A DNA stretch of 14,905 nucleotides from the NCBI GenBank assembly GCA_020445165.1, contig JAGRHE010000051.1, positions 1-14,905 of the forward strand. Direction: 5' to 3'. The stretch's first letter is position 1; each line of letters opens with the position of its first letter. The translations under genes and the position numbers were made by a program. Source of the stretch: Gammaproteobacteria bacterium. Its GTDB lineage: Bacteria; Pseudomonadota; Gammaproteobacteria; Chromatiales; Sedimenticolaceae. Below the pieces are notes generated by a model. It was not told the origin of the DNA. It did not search any database and saw only the letters and a list, made by a program, of their open reading frames with translations. Positions 1 through 7,310 of the stretch are shown here, in pieces.

Positions 1-661
1 TAGCGCGTGCAAAGGGTTGGTCCGCCCAGAAATCGGTCGGCCTGCCGCGCCAGCGTGCCTGCATACCGGGACCGTTGTGCGTGACCATCTCGGCGACATC
101 GTTGCAGCAGCCGCCACGCTCGTCGCGCGCTGCCCAGATGTCGAGGATGCGCACCGTCAGGTCGAGTGATTTGTCTGCCAGCGGGTTGTTGATGTCGCAG
201 CAGATCATGTCGCCGCCGGTCGTGCAAATGCGAAATGGACGCATCTCTTCGGGAAAGATGCCGCGCGAACCACTGATGAACGCACGCGGGTAGAAGCGGC
301 CGGCGCGTGGTTCGATAGGCATGTCCTGCCGCAGGCGGCGATGAAAGGCACGCTGGCTGAGGTTGAAGCACTTTTCCGGCTGGTAGGGCACGATCAGTTC
401 ACCCGGCCGGTAGCTGTGGCGGGCGACATGATCGACCGGGCGATCCATCAGCTCGGGTTCGAGCTCGTAGGGCAGGATATCGCGCCACAGGTTCAGCTCG
501 GGTGCGATCAGCTGGTCGCTGTGCCTGGCATGCTCGCTGCGCCAGTCCAGGCTGAAGGCCATGGCACAGATTGCGTGCGCGTCGGTACGTTCGAGTGTTG
601 CGATATCGCCGCCATCGGCATCGAGGCCGACGCCGGGCAGCCACTCGGTGAAGTCGATCAT
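1..661 (-). CDS. SlyD/FKBP-like protein, probable fusion to a methyltransferase (3' end cut off)
   Basis: The frame stays open from ATG 661 to the window edge (220 codons seen), with AGGGG five to six bases ahead of the start. Residues about 120-175 resemble the last part of SlyD-type FKBP prolyl isomerases: a GRFYPRAF...FPEEMRPF stretch, then GDMICCDINNPLADKSLDL, which matches the SlyD pattern 'D.NHPLAGK.L.F.V.VLDV'. The following NGPGMQARWRGRPTDFW stretch is, from memory, the linker seen in proteins that continue into a class I SAM-dependent methyltransferase; that domain would lie outside the window and cannot be confirmed. The protein is rich in Cys (CC at 154-155 and 185-186). It lies 61 bases downstream of ppx on the same strand and may be co-transcribed with it. 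Openness of the frame is clear; the product is a moderate-confidence family call. Confidence 0.62.
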   Translation of the reverse strand, partial: MIDFTEWLPGVGLDADGGDIATLERTDAHAICAMAFSLDWRSEHARHSDQLIAPELNLWRDILPYELEPELMDRPVDHVARHSYRPGELIVPYQPEKCFNLSQRAFHRRLRQDMPIEPRAGRFYPRAFISGSRGIFPEEMRPFRICTTGGDMICCDINNPLADKSLDLTVRILDIWAARDERGGCCNDVAEMVTHNGPGMQARWRGRPTDFWADQPFARA

Positions 662-722
662 GGATCCCCTCGGCTTCTGCGGACTCCATCGCGGAGTTTG
701 CGATGCACGCGGGGAAAATTAC

Positions 723-2237
723 CTAGGCATATTGCAGGGTGAATCCGGTACTGGCCAGGTACTCGGCCTCGCGTGCAATCTCGGCTTCGGTCAGTGGATG
801 TTCGTCGAGCCATTGCTCGGGAAAGTCGATCCGGATCGTCTGCCCGGAGGCATTGATCTTCATCGGTGGCTTGTGACTGCCGCCGCGACCACGGTGCATC
901 AGCACCGACAGGCGCAGGAGAATCGCGAGACGCTTGGCAGATTCGATCACGTCGGCCGGCAGTCCGGCAAAGATACTGTCGGCGAACTTGCGCCGGTGGG
1001 CGCGCACCAGCGCGGCGAACACCGCCTGCTGCTGGCGGCTGAAGCCGGGCAGGTCGGCGTTGGCGAGGATATAGGCCCCGTGCTTGTGAAAGCTGCTGTG
1101 CGAGATGACCAGTCCGATTTCATGCATCCGGCTGGCCCAGTTCAGCATCAGGGTGTGCTCCGGGTCGGTCAGCCCCCAGCTTTCGCAGACCTGTTTCAGC
1201 AGCGCGCGTGCAGTGGTTTCGACGCGGCTGGCCTGGCGCTTGTCGATCGCGAAACGCTGCATCAGCGCGTGCACGGTCGAGTCGCGGACGTCGACATGCT
1301 GGATGTGTCCGACCAGCTCGTACAGCAGTCCTTCACGCAGGGCCAGGTCCGAGACCTGCATCTGGTCGATGTCGAGCGCCTTGAACACGGCACTCATCAC
1401 CGCGACGCCACCGGCGAACACCGGGCGACGTTCGTCGGCCAGCCCCTCGAGTTTCACCTCGTCGATATGCCCGGCGGCGGTCAGTGCCCGGCGCAGCTTC
1501 TTCAGCGCACCCTTGGTGATGCCTCCGTCGCTCCAGCCGTTGGCGACCACCACGCGTTCGATGGCCTTGGCCGTTCCCGAGCTGCCGACTGCCGTGTCCC
1601 ACTGGGTGGCGTGGAACATGCGTCGCACCGGGCGCAGTTCGAGGCGACCGGCGAGCACGGCTTTTTCCATGGCGTCTTCGCTGATCTTGCCGTCGGCAAA
1701 GAAGCGCCCGGTCATGCTGACGCAGCCCATGAACAGGCTTTCGCGTTCACGCGGTTCGAGCGCCTGGCCAATGATCAACTCGGTGCTGCCACCACCGATG
1801 TCGACCACCAGTCGTGTTTCGTCACCGGCGGCGAGGCCGTGGGCCACGCCCAGATACACCAAGCGCGCCTCCTCGCGGCCACCGATGATCTCGATCGGAT
1901 GACCCAGGGCGTCCTCGGCGGCCTTGAGAAAGGCACCGCCGTCGCGGATCTGGCGCATGGTATTGGTGCCGACGGCACGTACCGCGTGATCCGGCAGCGA
2001 GCGCAGGCGCTGACCCATCTTCGACAAGGAGTCGAGTGCCCGTTCCCAGACCTCGTTGCTCAGCGTCTTGTCCGGCAACAGGCCGCCGCCCAGGCGTACC
2101 ATGTCGCGCAGGCGGTCGACGATGACCAGCTGCTTGTTGTCGGTGGTCTGTGCCACGATCATGTGAAAGCTGTTGGAGCCGAGATCGATCGCGGCGACCG
2201 TCTCCGGCGTCGTGGCGGGGGATTCTGACTGGTTCAT
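723..2237 (-). CDS. ppx: Exopolyphosphatase (Ppx/GppA family)
   Basis: This 504-residue protein would remove terminal phosphate from inorganic polyphosphate, or phosphate from guanosine pentaphosphate, in the cytoplasm. It has the ASKHA-fold signatures of the family: AAIDLGSNSFHM (16-26), the VGTNTMR segment (89-95), the GGREEARL acidic region holding the likely catalytic Glu (122 or 123), VVDIGGGSTELI (144-155) and VGSSGTAKA (217-225). The C-terminal third carries the HD-like helical part (NWASRMHEIG, then SHSSFHKHG), so this is the long Ppx form rather than a bare N-terminal GppA. I chose ATG 2237; the frame extends ten codons upstream to a TTG at 2267, without a good ribosome site at either. 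The gene is divergent from the CAP-protein gene across 113 bases. Ppx and GppA cannot be separated by eye with certainty. Confidence 0.93.
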   Translation of the reverse strand: MNQSESPATTPETVAAIDLGSNSFHMIVAQTTDNKQLVIVDRLRDMVRLGGGLLPDKTLSNEVWERALDSLSKMGQRLRSLPDHAVRAVGTNTMRQIRDGGAFLKAAEDALGHPIEIIGGREEARLVYLGVAHGLAAGDETRLVVDIGGGSTELIIGQALEPRERESLFMGCVSMTGRFFADGKISEDAMEKAVLAGRLELRPVRRMFHATQWDTAVGSSGTAKAIERVVVANGWSDGGITKGALKKLRRALTAAGHIDEVKLEGLADERRPVFAGGVAVMSAVFKALDIDQMQVSDLALREGLLYELVGHIQHVDVRDSTVHALMQRFAIDKRQASRVETTARALLKQVCESWGLTDPEHTLMLNWASRMHEIGLVISHSSFHKHGAYILANADLPGFSRQQQAVFAALVRAHRRKFADSIFAGLPADVIESAKRLAILLRLSVLMHRGRGGSHKPPMKINASGQTIRIDFPEQWLDEHPLTEAEIAREAEYLASTGFTLQYA

Positions 2238-2350
2238 GCCGGCGACTTCATGCGGTTGGTGGGGCAATGCTAACAGCGGTGGATGGCGATGTCGTGACCC
2301 TTGCGGCTCTGGCGGTTAAGCTGCAGCGGTCTCGTTGATGGAGCCTGACC

Positions 2351-4039
2351 GTGAGTTGCAAGCTGCTCGCAGTCGTGTTGTGTCTGCCGGTTGTGGCAGC
2401 TGCAGGCGCAGATGGCGCCGAGGAGTTCGAGCGTGTCAACCGGATCCGGCAGCAGGCCGGGCTGGCGCCCTTGCAGGCGGCGCAGCGGCTCGATCATGCC
2501 GCGCGCGATCACGCGGCGTACCTGGATCGTCACCGCGAGCCGGGCGTTTCGGCCCACGGTCTGACCGCCCACAACCAGGTGCCGGGCGAGGAGGGTTTCA
2601 GTGGCACCACGCCCGCTGACCGTGCGCTGGCTGCCGGTTATCCGCATCGCCAGGTGTTGGAAAACGTCAGCATGGGCTACGACAGTGCGGCCAGTGCACT
2701 GGATGGCCTGATGAGTGCCATTTATCACCGCCTGACCTTTCTCGACCTGACGGCCGACCAGCTCGGCGTGGCGGTCGGAGAGCAGTCACGTGTGTTCATG
2801 CTCGGTCGCAGCGATATCGAGTCGCTGTGCGCGGCGCCACCGCCCGCCGCCCTGATGCAGACGCCGGTCGACTGTCTCGGTCAGCCGATGCAGCGCCAAC
2901 ACTACCTTTCCCTGTGTGCCGACCTGCCGATCGCAGCGCATTTCCAGCCACCACACCCGGTCGCCTGCCCGGATGGCACGCGGCTGGATGCGGGGTTCAT
3001 GCAGGACATCTGCGCACGGCCGCCACCGGTCGCGAAGTTCTCCGGGTACGGCCGCTATTTCGACGCCTGCGACAACGGTCAGAGGATCGATGCGGACTGG
3101 TTCGGGCGGATCTGTGCCGGGCAGCTCCCGCAGGCCCTGTATCGCGCCAGCGGTAGCTACTACTCCTTGTGCGATCCGCCGGAGAAGATCGCTGCCGAGT
3201 GGCTTGAGGCGCATTGTGCAGCACTGCCGGAATCGGCTCGCTATACCGAATCCCTGCGCTACCGCCTGCCGTGCACCGAGCCGCACGAGATCCGGGTCGA
3301 ATACCTCGACCGGCTCGACTTGCAGCAACGGGGCGGATCACCCGAGATCGTGATCTGGCCGCCGGACGGGGCGCAGGACGTGCCGCCCGCCTTCTTCGTC
3401 GAGGAGCCCGACCCTTTGCCGGATCTGGACGTGTCCGGCTATCCGCTGTCGTTGCAGGTGAACCCCGGGCGGGTAGGCAAGGTGACATTGCACCGCTTCG
3501 CCCTGTACCGCCTGCACGGTGAGCAGGCAAAGCCGGTCGAGCACCTGCGCCTGCTCGACCATTCGAGCGATCCGCATGCCGTCCTGGATGCGCACACCTT
3601 CGTCCTGTTCCCGCTGCAACGCCTGGAGTGGGGCGCGCAGTACCAGGCCGTTGCCGAACTGACCCTGGACGGGAAGCCGCGCGAGATCAGCTGGTCGTTC
3701 ACCACCCGCGGCACGCAGATGCGGCTGCTGACCGCGGCCGCGGTTTCCCAGCGCTTCGTGATCGACAACGATGTCGACTACCTGCTGTACCTGCCGCCTG
3801 CCCCAGAGCAGGCCCTGACCGCGATGAAGACCCGCGCCGAGCATCACCGTACGACCCGGCTCGAGCTGCAGCCGGTAGACGCGAATACGGTGCGGGTCCG
3901 GATCGATGCGCCTGCCTGCGACCGTATCCGTCTGCGTTTCGACAGTGGGCGCGAGGTGTCGCTGATCCCCAGCGTATGCCCGGGTTGGCTCAGGGATGCG
4001 GCTGCTATCATGGGAAAAAACAATGGAAGCAGCGGATGA
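2351..4039 (+). CDS. Secreted CAP/SCP-domain protein with five Cys-rich repeats
   Basis: This 562-residue protein starts at GTG 2351, with GGAG at 2340-2343 seven bases upstream. An N-terminal signal peptide (MSCKLLAVVLCLPVVAAAGA) predicts export. Residues about 23-153 form a bacterial CAP (SCP/PR-1, YkwD-like) domain: FERVNRIRQQAGLAPL, His54, ENV (Glu104) and His126 stand where the family's cavity His/Glu residues occur, and LGVAVG closes the domain. Residues 160-308 hold five repeats with two cysteines each. The segment PPDGAQDVPPAFFVEEPDPLP (337-357) followed by a beta-rich region to about 455 resembles the Ig-like tail of some CAP proteins. CAP proteins bind sterols or lipids, or act as proteases, in other organisms; the role here is unknown. 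The stop overlaps the NUDIX start by four bases, suggesting co-translation. Confidence 0.82.
   Translation: MSCKLLAVVLCLPVVAAAGADGAEEFERVNRIRQQAGLAPLQAAQRLDHAARDHAAYLDRHREPGVSAHGLTAHNQVPGEEGFSGTTPADRALAAGYPHRQVLENVSMGYDSAASALDGLMSAIYHRLTFLDLTADQLGVAVGEQSRVFMLGRSDIESLCAAPPPAALMQTPVDCLGQPMQRQHYLSLCADLPIAAHFQPPHPVACPDGTRLDAGFMQDICARPPPVAKFSGYGRYFDACDNGQRIDADWFGRICAGQLPQALYRASGSYYSLCDPPEKIAAEWLEAHCAALPESARYTESLRYRLPCTEPHEIRVEYLDRLDLQQRGGSPEIVIWPPDGAQDVPPAFFVEEPDPLPDLDVSGYPLSLQVNPGRVGKVTLHRFALYRLHGEQAKPVEHLRLLDHSSDPHAVLDAHTFVLFPLQRLEWGAQYQAVAELTLDGKPREISWSFTTRGTQMRLLTAAAVSQRFVIDNDVDYLLYLPPAPEQALTAMKTRAEHHRTTRLELQPVDANTVRVRIDAPACDRIRLRFDSGREVSLIPSVCPGWLRDAAAIMGKNNGSSG
2828..3274 (+). repeat. Five tandem two-cysteine protein repeats inside the CAP protein
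   Basis: Cysteines fall at residues 160/175, 189/206, 221/240, 255/274 and 289/308. The repeat period is 29-34 residues and becomes exactly 34 in the last three units. The second Cys of one unit and the first Cys of the next are always 14-15 residues apart. A shared pattern is visible: C-A-x-x-x-P-x-x-A, a run ending in Cys, then a polar loop, an aromatic pair such as DWF or EWL, and [LI]C or HC. This is seen directly at the protein level; I do not recognise the unit as a named domain. Export into the periplasm would allow disulfide bonds. Confidence 0.75.
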
Positions 4040-4608
4040 AGTACTGCAGCGTATGCGGCAACGAAGTTCAGGTGACCATACCGCAGGGCGACAACCGTCC
4101 GCGGCATGTGTGTGATCGTTGCGGCACCATCCATTACCAGAATCCGAAGGTCGTTGCCGGTTGCATTGCGCACTGGGGCGACAAGGTGCTGATGTGTCGG
4201 CGCGCTATCGAGCCGCGGCATGGACTGTGGACGGTTCCGGCCGGGTTCATGGAGAACGGCGAGACGACCTACGAGGGGGCGATGCGCGAGACCCTCGAAG
4301 AGGCGAATGCGCGGGTCGAGGTCGAAGACCTGTACGTGACCGTCAACCTGCCGCACATCAACCAGGTCTACATGCTGTTCCGCGGCCGCCTGCTCGACCT
4401 GGATTTCTATCCTGGCGAGGAGAGCCTCGAGGTCGAACTGATGGGCGAAGAAGAAATACCCTGGGACAGCATGGCGTTTCCGACCGTCACCGAGGCCCTG
4501 CAGCTGTACTTCTCCGATCGGGCCAGTGGCACCTTTCCGGTGCGTATGCTCGACATCGTGCGCGAGGGCGGTGTACCGGGAAGCTATCGCGTTCGCCGTA
4601 TCAGCTGA
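4036..4608 (+). CDS. NUDIX hydrolase with N-terminal zinc ribbon
   Basis: This 190-residue cytoplasmic enzyme should hydrolyse a nucleoside diphosphate linked to another group. A four-Cys zinc ribbon opens the protein (CSVCG at 4-8, CDRCG at 26-30), followed by GTIHYQNPK. The Nudix box reads GFMENGE...REtlEEANA, fitting G-x5-E-x7-REUxEE except that the usual final Gly is Asn. Family knowledge: bacterial proteins of this short zinc-ribbon type are usually annotated as ADP-ribose/NADH pyrophosphatase-like, and a plant relative (NUDX23) acts on FAD; substrate here is not determined. The ATG overlaps the CAP-gene TGA (ATGA), with GGAA eight to ten bases upstream, so translation is probably coupled. 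Confidence 0.92.
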   Translation: MKYCSVCGNEVQVTIPQGDNRPRHVCDRCGTIHYQNPKVVAGCIAHWGDKVLMCRRAIEPRHGLWTVPAGFMENGETTYEGAMRETLEEANARVEVEDLYVTVNLPHINQVYMLFRGRLLDLDFYPGEESLEVELMGEEEIPWDSMAFPTVTEALQLYFSDRASGTFPVRMLDIVREGGVPGSYRVRRIS

Positions 4609-4703
4609 CCTGTCGAGAGGGTGGTCGTGCCCGTCTATTGCACAAAGGCGCGATTTCGCATGCGCGCGAATTGTCTCGCCTGGAAGGCACACACCACGCG
4701 AAT

Positions 4704-4720
4704 CTTAATCGGCGCTTAAG
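4704..4720 (+). promoter_or_regulatory. PmrA (BasR)-type box upstream of the PAP2 phosphatase gene
   Basis: The sequence is CTTAAT, five bases, CTTAAG: a direct repeat with an 11-base period. This equals the published PmrA/BasR consensus YTTAAK-N5-YTTAAK. It lies in the 179-base gap before the phosphatase gene, 67 bases from its start codon. A PmrA/QseB-type regulator is encoded in this window, and the second copy of the element precedes eptA. Binding is inferred. Confidence 0.8.
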
Positions 4721-4728
4721 GCATACCG

Positions 4729-4734
4729 CATAAG
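4729..4734 (+). promoter_or_regulatory. Possible -10 element for the PAP2 phosphatase gene
   Basis: CATAAG begins exactly eight bases after the PmrA-type box. The eptA side has GATAAA at the same distance from its box. The shared geometry fits a box that overlaps the -35 region of an activated sigma-70 promoter. Each element matches TATAAT at only four of six bases, so it rests on the parallel between the two sites. The predicted 5' untranslated leader would be about 45-50 bases. Confidence 0.5.
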
Positions 4735-4787
4735 CTGCGAGATCACGTGCCACCGAGGAGCCCGCGCGCGCCGATGCGGTCTGACCC

Positions 4788-5516
4788 ATGCCGTCCAGTG
4801 TCTACGTCCGTAAATCCTCCGACCGAGAAAGTCTCCTGCCGCGGTACCTACTGTGGCCGACACTGGTGTATCTGTATGCGCTGAGCGTGTTCCAGTTCGG
4901 CGGTCTGGACGAGTGGATCATCGGCCACTTCTTCGACCCCGCTCTGCAGGCATTTCCACTAAAACACGGATTCTGGACCGAGCGCATCCTGCACGATGGC
5001 GGCCGCCGATTAATGTTGGCCCTGGCCGGGCTGTTGGCGTTTGCGCTTGCCGTGAGCTGGTCGGCGCTCCGCTGGCAGGCGTGGCGGCTGCGCCTCGCTT
5101 ACCTACTGCTGGTGGTGTTACTCAGTGTCAGTGCGGTCAACCTCGGCAAACAGTTCAGCAACGTCGATTGTCCGTGGGATCTTGCGGTCTACGGGGGCGA
5201 GCGCGTGCACTATGGTCTGTTCGACGCCAAGCCGCTGGACGCTCCGCGCGGCCGCTGTTTTCCTGGCGGCCACAGTTCCGCGGGTTTCGCGCTGTTGGCG
5301 CTGTACTTCGTCGGGCTGTCTGCGGGCGTGCGCCGACCCGGCCTGCTTCTCTTACCGGGCATACTGGTCGGCAGCTTGTTCGCTGTCGATCAATGGGTGC
5401 GGGGTGCGCATTTCCCGTCGCATGACCTGACCACCGCCTACCTGTGCTGGGGATTTGCCGTGCTCTGCTTCCGAATGCTGCCGGCGCCGGTGCCTTCCCT
5501 GTCCACAGACGCCTGA
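4788..5516 (+). CDS. PAP2-family membrane phosphatase (lipid phosphatase, LpxE/PgpB-like)
   Basis: This 242-residue inner-membrane protein has several hydrophobic helices (about 20-38, 75-95, 103-117, 164-180, 184-202, 214-230). The PAP2 phosphatase motifs are present in altered form: K121-x6-CPW in place of K-x6-RP, PGGHSS (159-164) in place of PSGH, and R205-GAHFPSH-D213 with His208 as the likely nucleophile. Members remove phosphate from lipid A, phosphatidylglycerophosphate or undecaprenyl pyrophosphate on the periplasmic side; the precise substrate cannot be read from sequence. A lipid A or undecaprenyl role is suggested by its PmrA-type promoter box and the convergent eptA 19 bases away. 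The start has no strong ribosome site; a GAGGAG at 4755-4760 is too distant to serve it. Confidence 0.83.
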   Translation: MPSSVYVRKSSDRESLLPRYLLWPTLVYLYALSVFQFGGLDEWIIGHFFDPALQAFPLKHGFWTERILHDGGRRLMLALAGLLAFALAVSWSALRWQAWRLRLAYLLLVVLLSVSAVNLGKQFSNVDCPWDLAVYGGERVHYGLFDAKPLDAPRGRCFPGGHSSAGFALLALYFVGLSAGVRRPGLLLLPGILVGSLFAVDQWVRGAHFPSHDLTTAYLCWGFAVLCFRMLPAPVPSLSTDA

Positions 5517-5535
5517 CCTGGGCGGACCGCTCCGG

Positions 5536-7140
5536 TCACGGCTGCGCAGCCGCGCGCGCCAGCGCCAGGATGTCCTTGTCGGCGTCGTACACGCTGCTCT
5601 CGATTTCGAACAGCCCGAGCAGGGTGTGGAAGACGTTGTCGTGCGACAGTTCGCGGTCGGCGACACTGCGCAAGGTGCGGTTGTCGACTTCGGCATAGTT
5701 GCGTCCGAGCCACATGACCGACGCCACATGGGTCTGCGCCTCCGGCGCGACAAAGTAGGGCAGGCCGTGCAGGTATACACCGGACTCGCCCAGCGACTCG
5801 CCATGGTCACTGACATAGACCATCGCAGTCTCGAAGCGATCGTCGTTCGCGCGCAGCAGTTCGATCACCTGGGCCAGGAACTCGTCCGTATACAGGATTG
5901 TGTTGTCGTAGGTGTTGGAGATCGCTTCCCGTGAGCAGCTGTCGAGTTGGCTCGACTCACAGGTCGGGGTGAACTTGCGGAATGCGTCGGGATAGCGCTT
6001 GTAGTAGGCCGGTCCGTGGCTGCCCATCGCATGCAGCACGATCAGGATATCACCCTGCGCCTGGCCGTCGATATAGGCTTGCAGTCCGTCCAGCATGCCG
6101 GGGTCGCGGCATTCGATATCACACAGCGGGTTACGTTCAGCGCTGCGATAGTCTTCGGTCTGGATGCGCGTGGACACACCCTTCGAGCTCGAATTGTTGT
6201 CGCGCCACAGCACATGCACGCCGGCATGGGTAAGCACGTCGAGCGCATTTTCGGTCGCCAGCGCCTTGTTGTCGTCGAAGTCGGAACGTTCAGCGATAGC
6301 GAACATGCACGGGACGGAGATCGCGGTCGAGGTACCACAGGCGCTCATGCCCGTGAAGCTGACCACATCCTCTGTTGCGAGGCGCGGATTGGTATCGCGC
6401 GCATAACCGTTCAGCGAGAAGCGGTCGGCGCGGGCGGTTTCACCGACCACCATGATCACCAGTTCGCGTTCGATGTCCTGGGTTTCGACCTTGGCATCGG
6501 CACCGATCACCTCAACCGGACTGTCACCTGCGCTGACCGGACGACTGAGATAGCGCGCTACGGCATGTAGCGGGGTCAGCGGGTTGGTGTAGTAACGCAG
6601 GGATTTGTGTTCGCGAAAGAATGACGCGTAGAACGCGGTCGATGACAACAGCAGCACGGTGCTCCCTGCAATCGCGACCAGGATCAGCGCCACGCGAGGC
6701 GGCCAGGCCCGGCGCCAGGGCAGCCGCTGAACCTCGACCTTCGCGATCAGTAGCGCCGGCAGCAGGCCACCGAGAACCAGATAGGCGAACAGGCGCCAGG
6801 TCAGCAGGTCACGCGTCTCGGCCCAGTTGGTCGCACCGGCGTTGACCAGCATGTCGCGGTCGATGATCACGTTGTAGGTGTCCATGAAATAGGCCGCGCT
6901 TGCGGCGACCATTATCAGTGTTACCAGCGCCGGTTTGAGCGCCCGGCCGACGCCGACCAGGCCGATCACCAGGATCTGCAGGAAAACCAGCAGTAGCGCC
7001 AGCGAGGCGACATGCAGGTAACCGTTCGGCTGTGCACCGAAGGCGTCGAGTGCGTTACGAAAGAACGCGATGTTGGCGAACAGCACAATGAACAGCGCGC
7101 TGACGACAATCAAACGGTTCGGCGTGAGACGGGTGGGCAT
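5536..7140 (-). CDS. eptA: Lipid A phosphoethanolamine transferase EptA
   Basis: This 534-residue inner-membrane enzyme would transfer phosphoethanolamine from phosphatidylethanolamine to lipid A phosphate, lowering surface negative charge and giving tolerance to polymyxin and cationic peptides. About five N-terminal membrane helices (8-30, 43-65, 68-88, 115-134, 148-168) precede a periplasmic alkaline-phosphatase-like domain. By comparison with MCR-1/EptA, Thr272 in CGTSTAISVPC is the phospho-acceptor, Glu234, Asp445 and His446 bind zinc, and His375 and His458 are the other active-site histidines. Cys268/278, 340/344 and 394/402 match the expected disulfides. I start at ATG 7140; the frame runs open to 7248, but that would include the promoter box. 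Convergent with the PAP2 gene. All catalytic residues are intact, so activity is likely. Confidence 0.95.
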   Translation of the reverse strand: MPTRLTPNRLIVVSALFIVLFANIAFFRNALDAFGAQPNGYLHVASLALLLVFLQILVIGLVGVGRALKPALVTLIMVAASAAYFMDTYNVIIDRDMLVNAGATNWAETRDLLTWRLFAYLVLGGLLPALLIAKVEVQRLPWRRAWPPRVALILVAIAGSTVLLLSSTAFYASFFREHKSLRYYTNPLTPLHAVARYLSRPVSAGDSPVEVIGADAKVETQDIERELVIMVVGETARADRFSLNGYARDTNPRLATEDVVSFTGMSACGTSTAISVPCMFAIAERSDFDDNKALATENALDVLTHAGVHVLWRDNNSSSKGVSTRIQTEDYRSAERNPLCDIECRDPGMLDGLQAYIDGQAQGDILIVLHAMGSHGPAYYKRYPDAFRKFTPTCESSQLDSCSREAISNTYDNTILYTDEFLAQVIELLRANDDRFETAMVYVSDHGESLGESGVYLHGLPYFVAPEAQTHVASVMWLGRNYAEVDNRTLRSVADRELSHDNVFHTLLGLFEIESSVYDADKDILALARAAAQP

Positions 7141-7233
7141 GGACTTACTGGTTTCCCCGGGTGAAGTGATGTGCGGACGGGCCTGCAGTCTGGAAGTACC
7201 GAACCTGTGACCCCGTTCCCGCGGCAACAGAAA

Positions 7234-7239
7234 TTTATC
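7234..7239 (-). promoter_or_regulatory. Possible -10 element for eptA
   Basis: Read on the minus strand, GATAAA begins eight bases after the PmrA-type box, the same gap as at the phosphatase promoter. Transcription would start near 7227, leaving a leader of about 85-90 bases before ATG 7140. This also argues against the upstream extended start at 7248. Confidence 0.5.
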
Positions 7240-7247
7240 TCCGGTCA

Positions 7248-7264
7248 CTTAAGTGGCACTTAAG
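7248..7264. promoter_or_regulatory. PmrA (BasR)-type box between eptA and the hemolysin-family operon
   Basis: Two CTTAAG half-sites (7248-7253 and 7259-7264) are separated by five bases, again an 11-base period. On the plus strand the repeat is eight bases long: CACTTAAG, TGG, CACTTAAG. Because CTTAAG is its own complement, the box reads the same in both directions. It lies 107 bases from the eptA start and 46 bases from the start of the divergent hemolysin-family gene, so it could serve both. A matching -10 is visible only toward eptA. Confidence 0.82.
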
Positions 7265-7310
7265 GAGAGCACTGCAGACTGCACTCCATCACGGCAGAAG
7301 GAGTGTCGAT

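Noticed and set aside
687..705. Hairpin CATCGC/GCGATG between ppx and the SlyD-like gene
   Set aside because: Short six-base stem without a T-tract; the genes may be co-transcribed, so I do not call it a terminator.
561..2228. Very long plus-strand open frame (555 codons) opposite ppx
   Set aside because: It is antisense to a clear Ppx with all family motifs, and its translation is His/Gln-rich without domain signals, as is usual for the shadow of a GC-rich gene.
2315..2320. GTTAAG before the CAP-protein gene as a regulator half-site
   Set aside because: Only one half-site; the position 11 bases away does not resemble YTTAAK.
3844..4692. Minus-strand open frame opposite the NUDIX gene
   Set aside because: Antisense to a gene with an intact zinc ribbon and Nudix box; no motifs of its own.
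5009..5014. ATTAAT inside the PAP2 gene as a regulator half-site
   Set aside because: Single, does not fit the Y at the first position, lies in coding sequence and has no partner at 11 bases.
5525..5537. Small hairpin GACCG/CGGTC between the convergent PAP2 and eptA genes
   Set aside because: Five-base stem with a three-base loop and no T-tract; too weak to support.
7141..7248. N-terminal extension of EptA to an upstream start
   Set aside because: It would place the start inside the PmrA-type box and upstream of the likely -10; the family normally begins close to the first membrane helix, as from ATG 7140.
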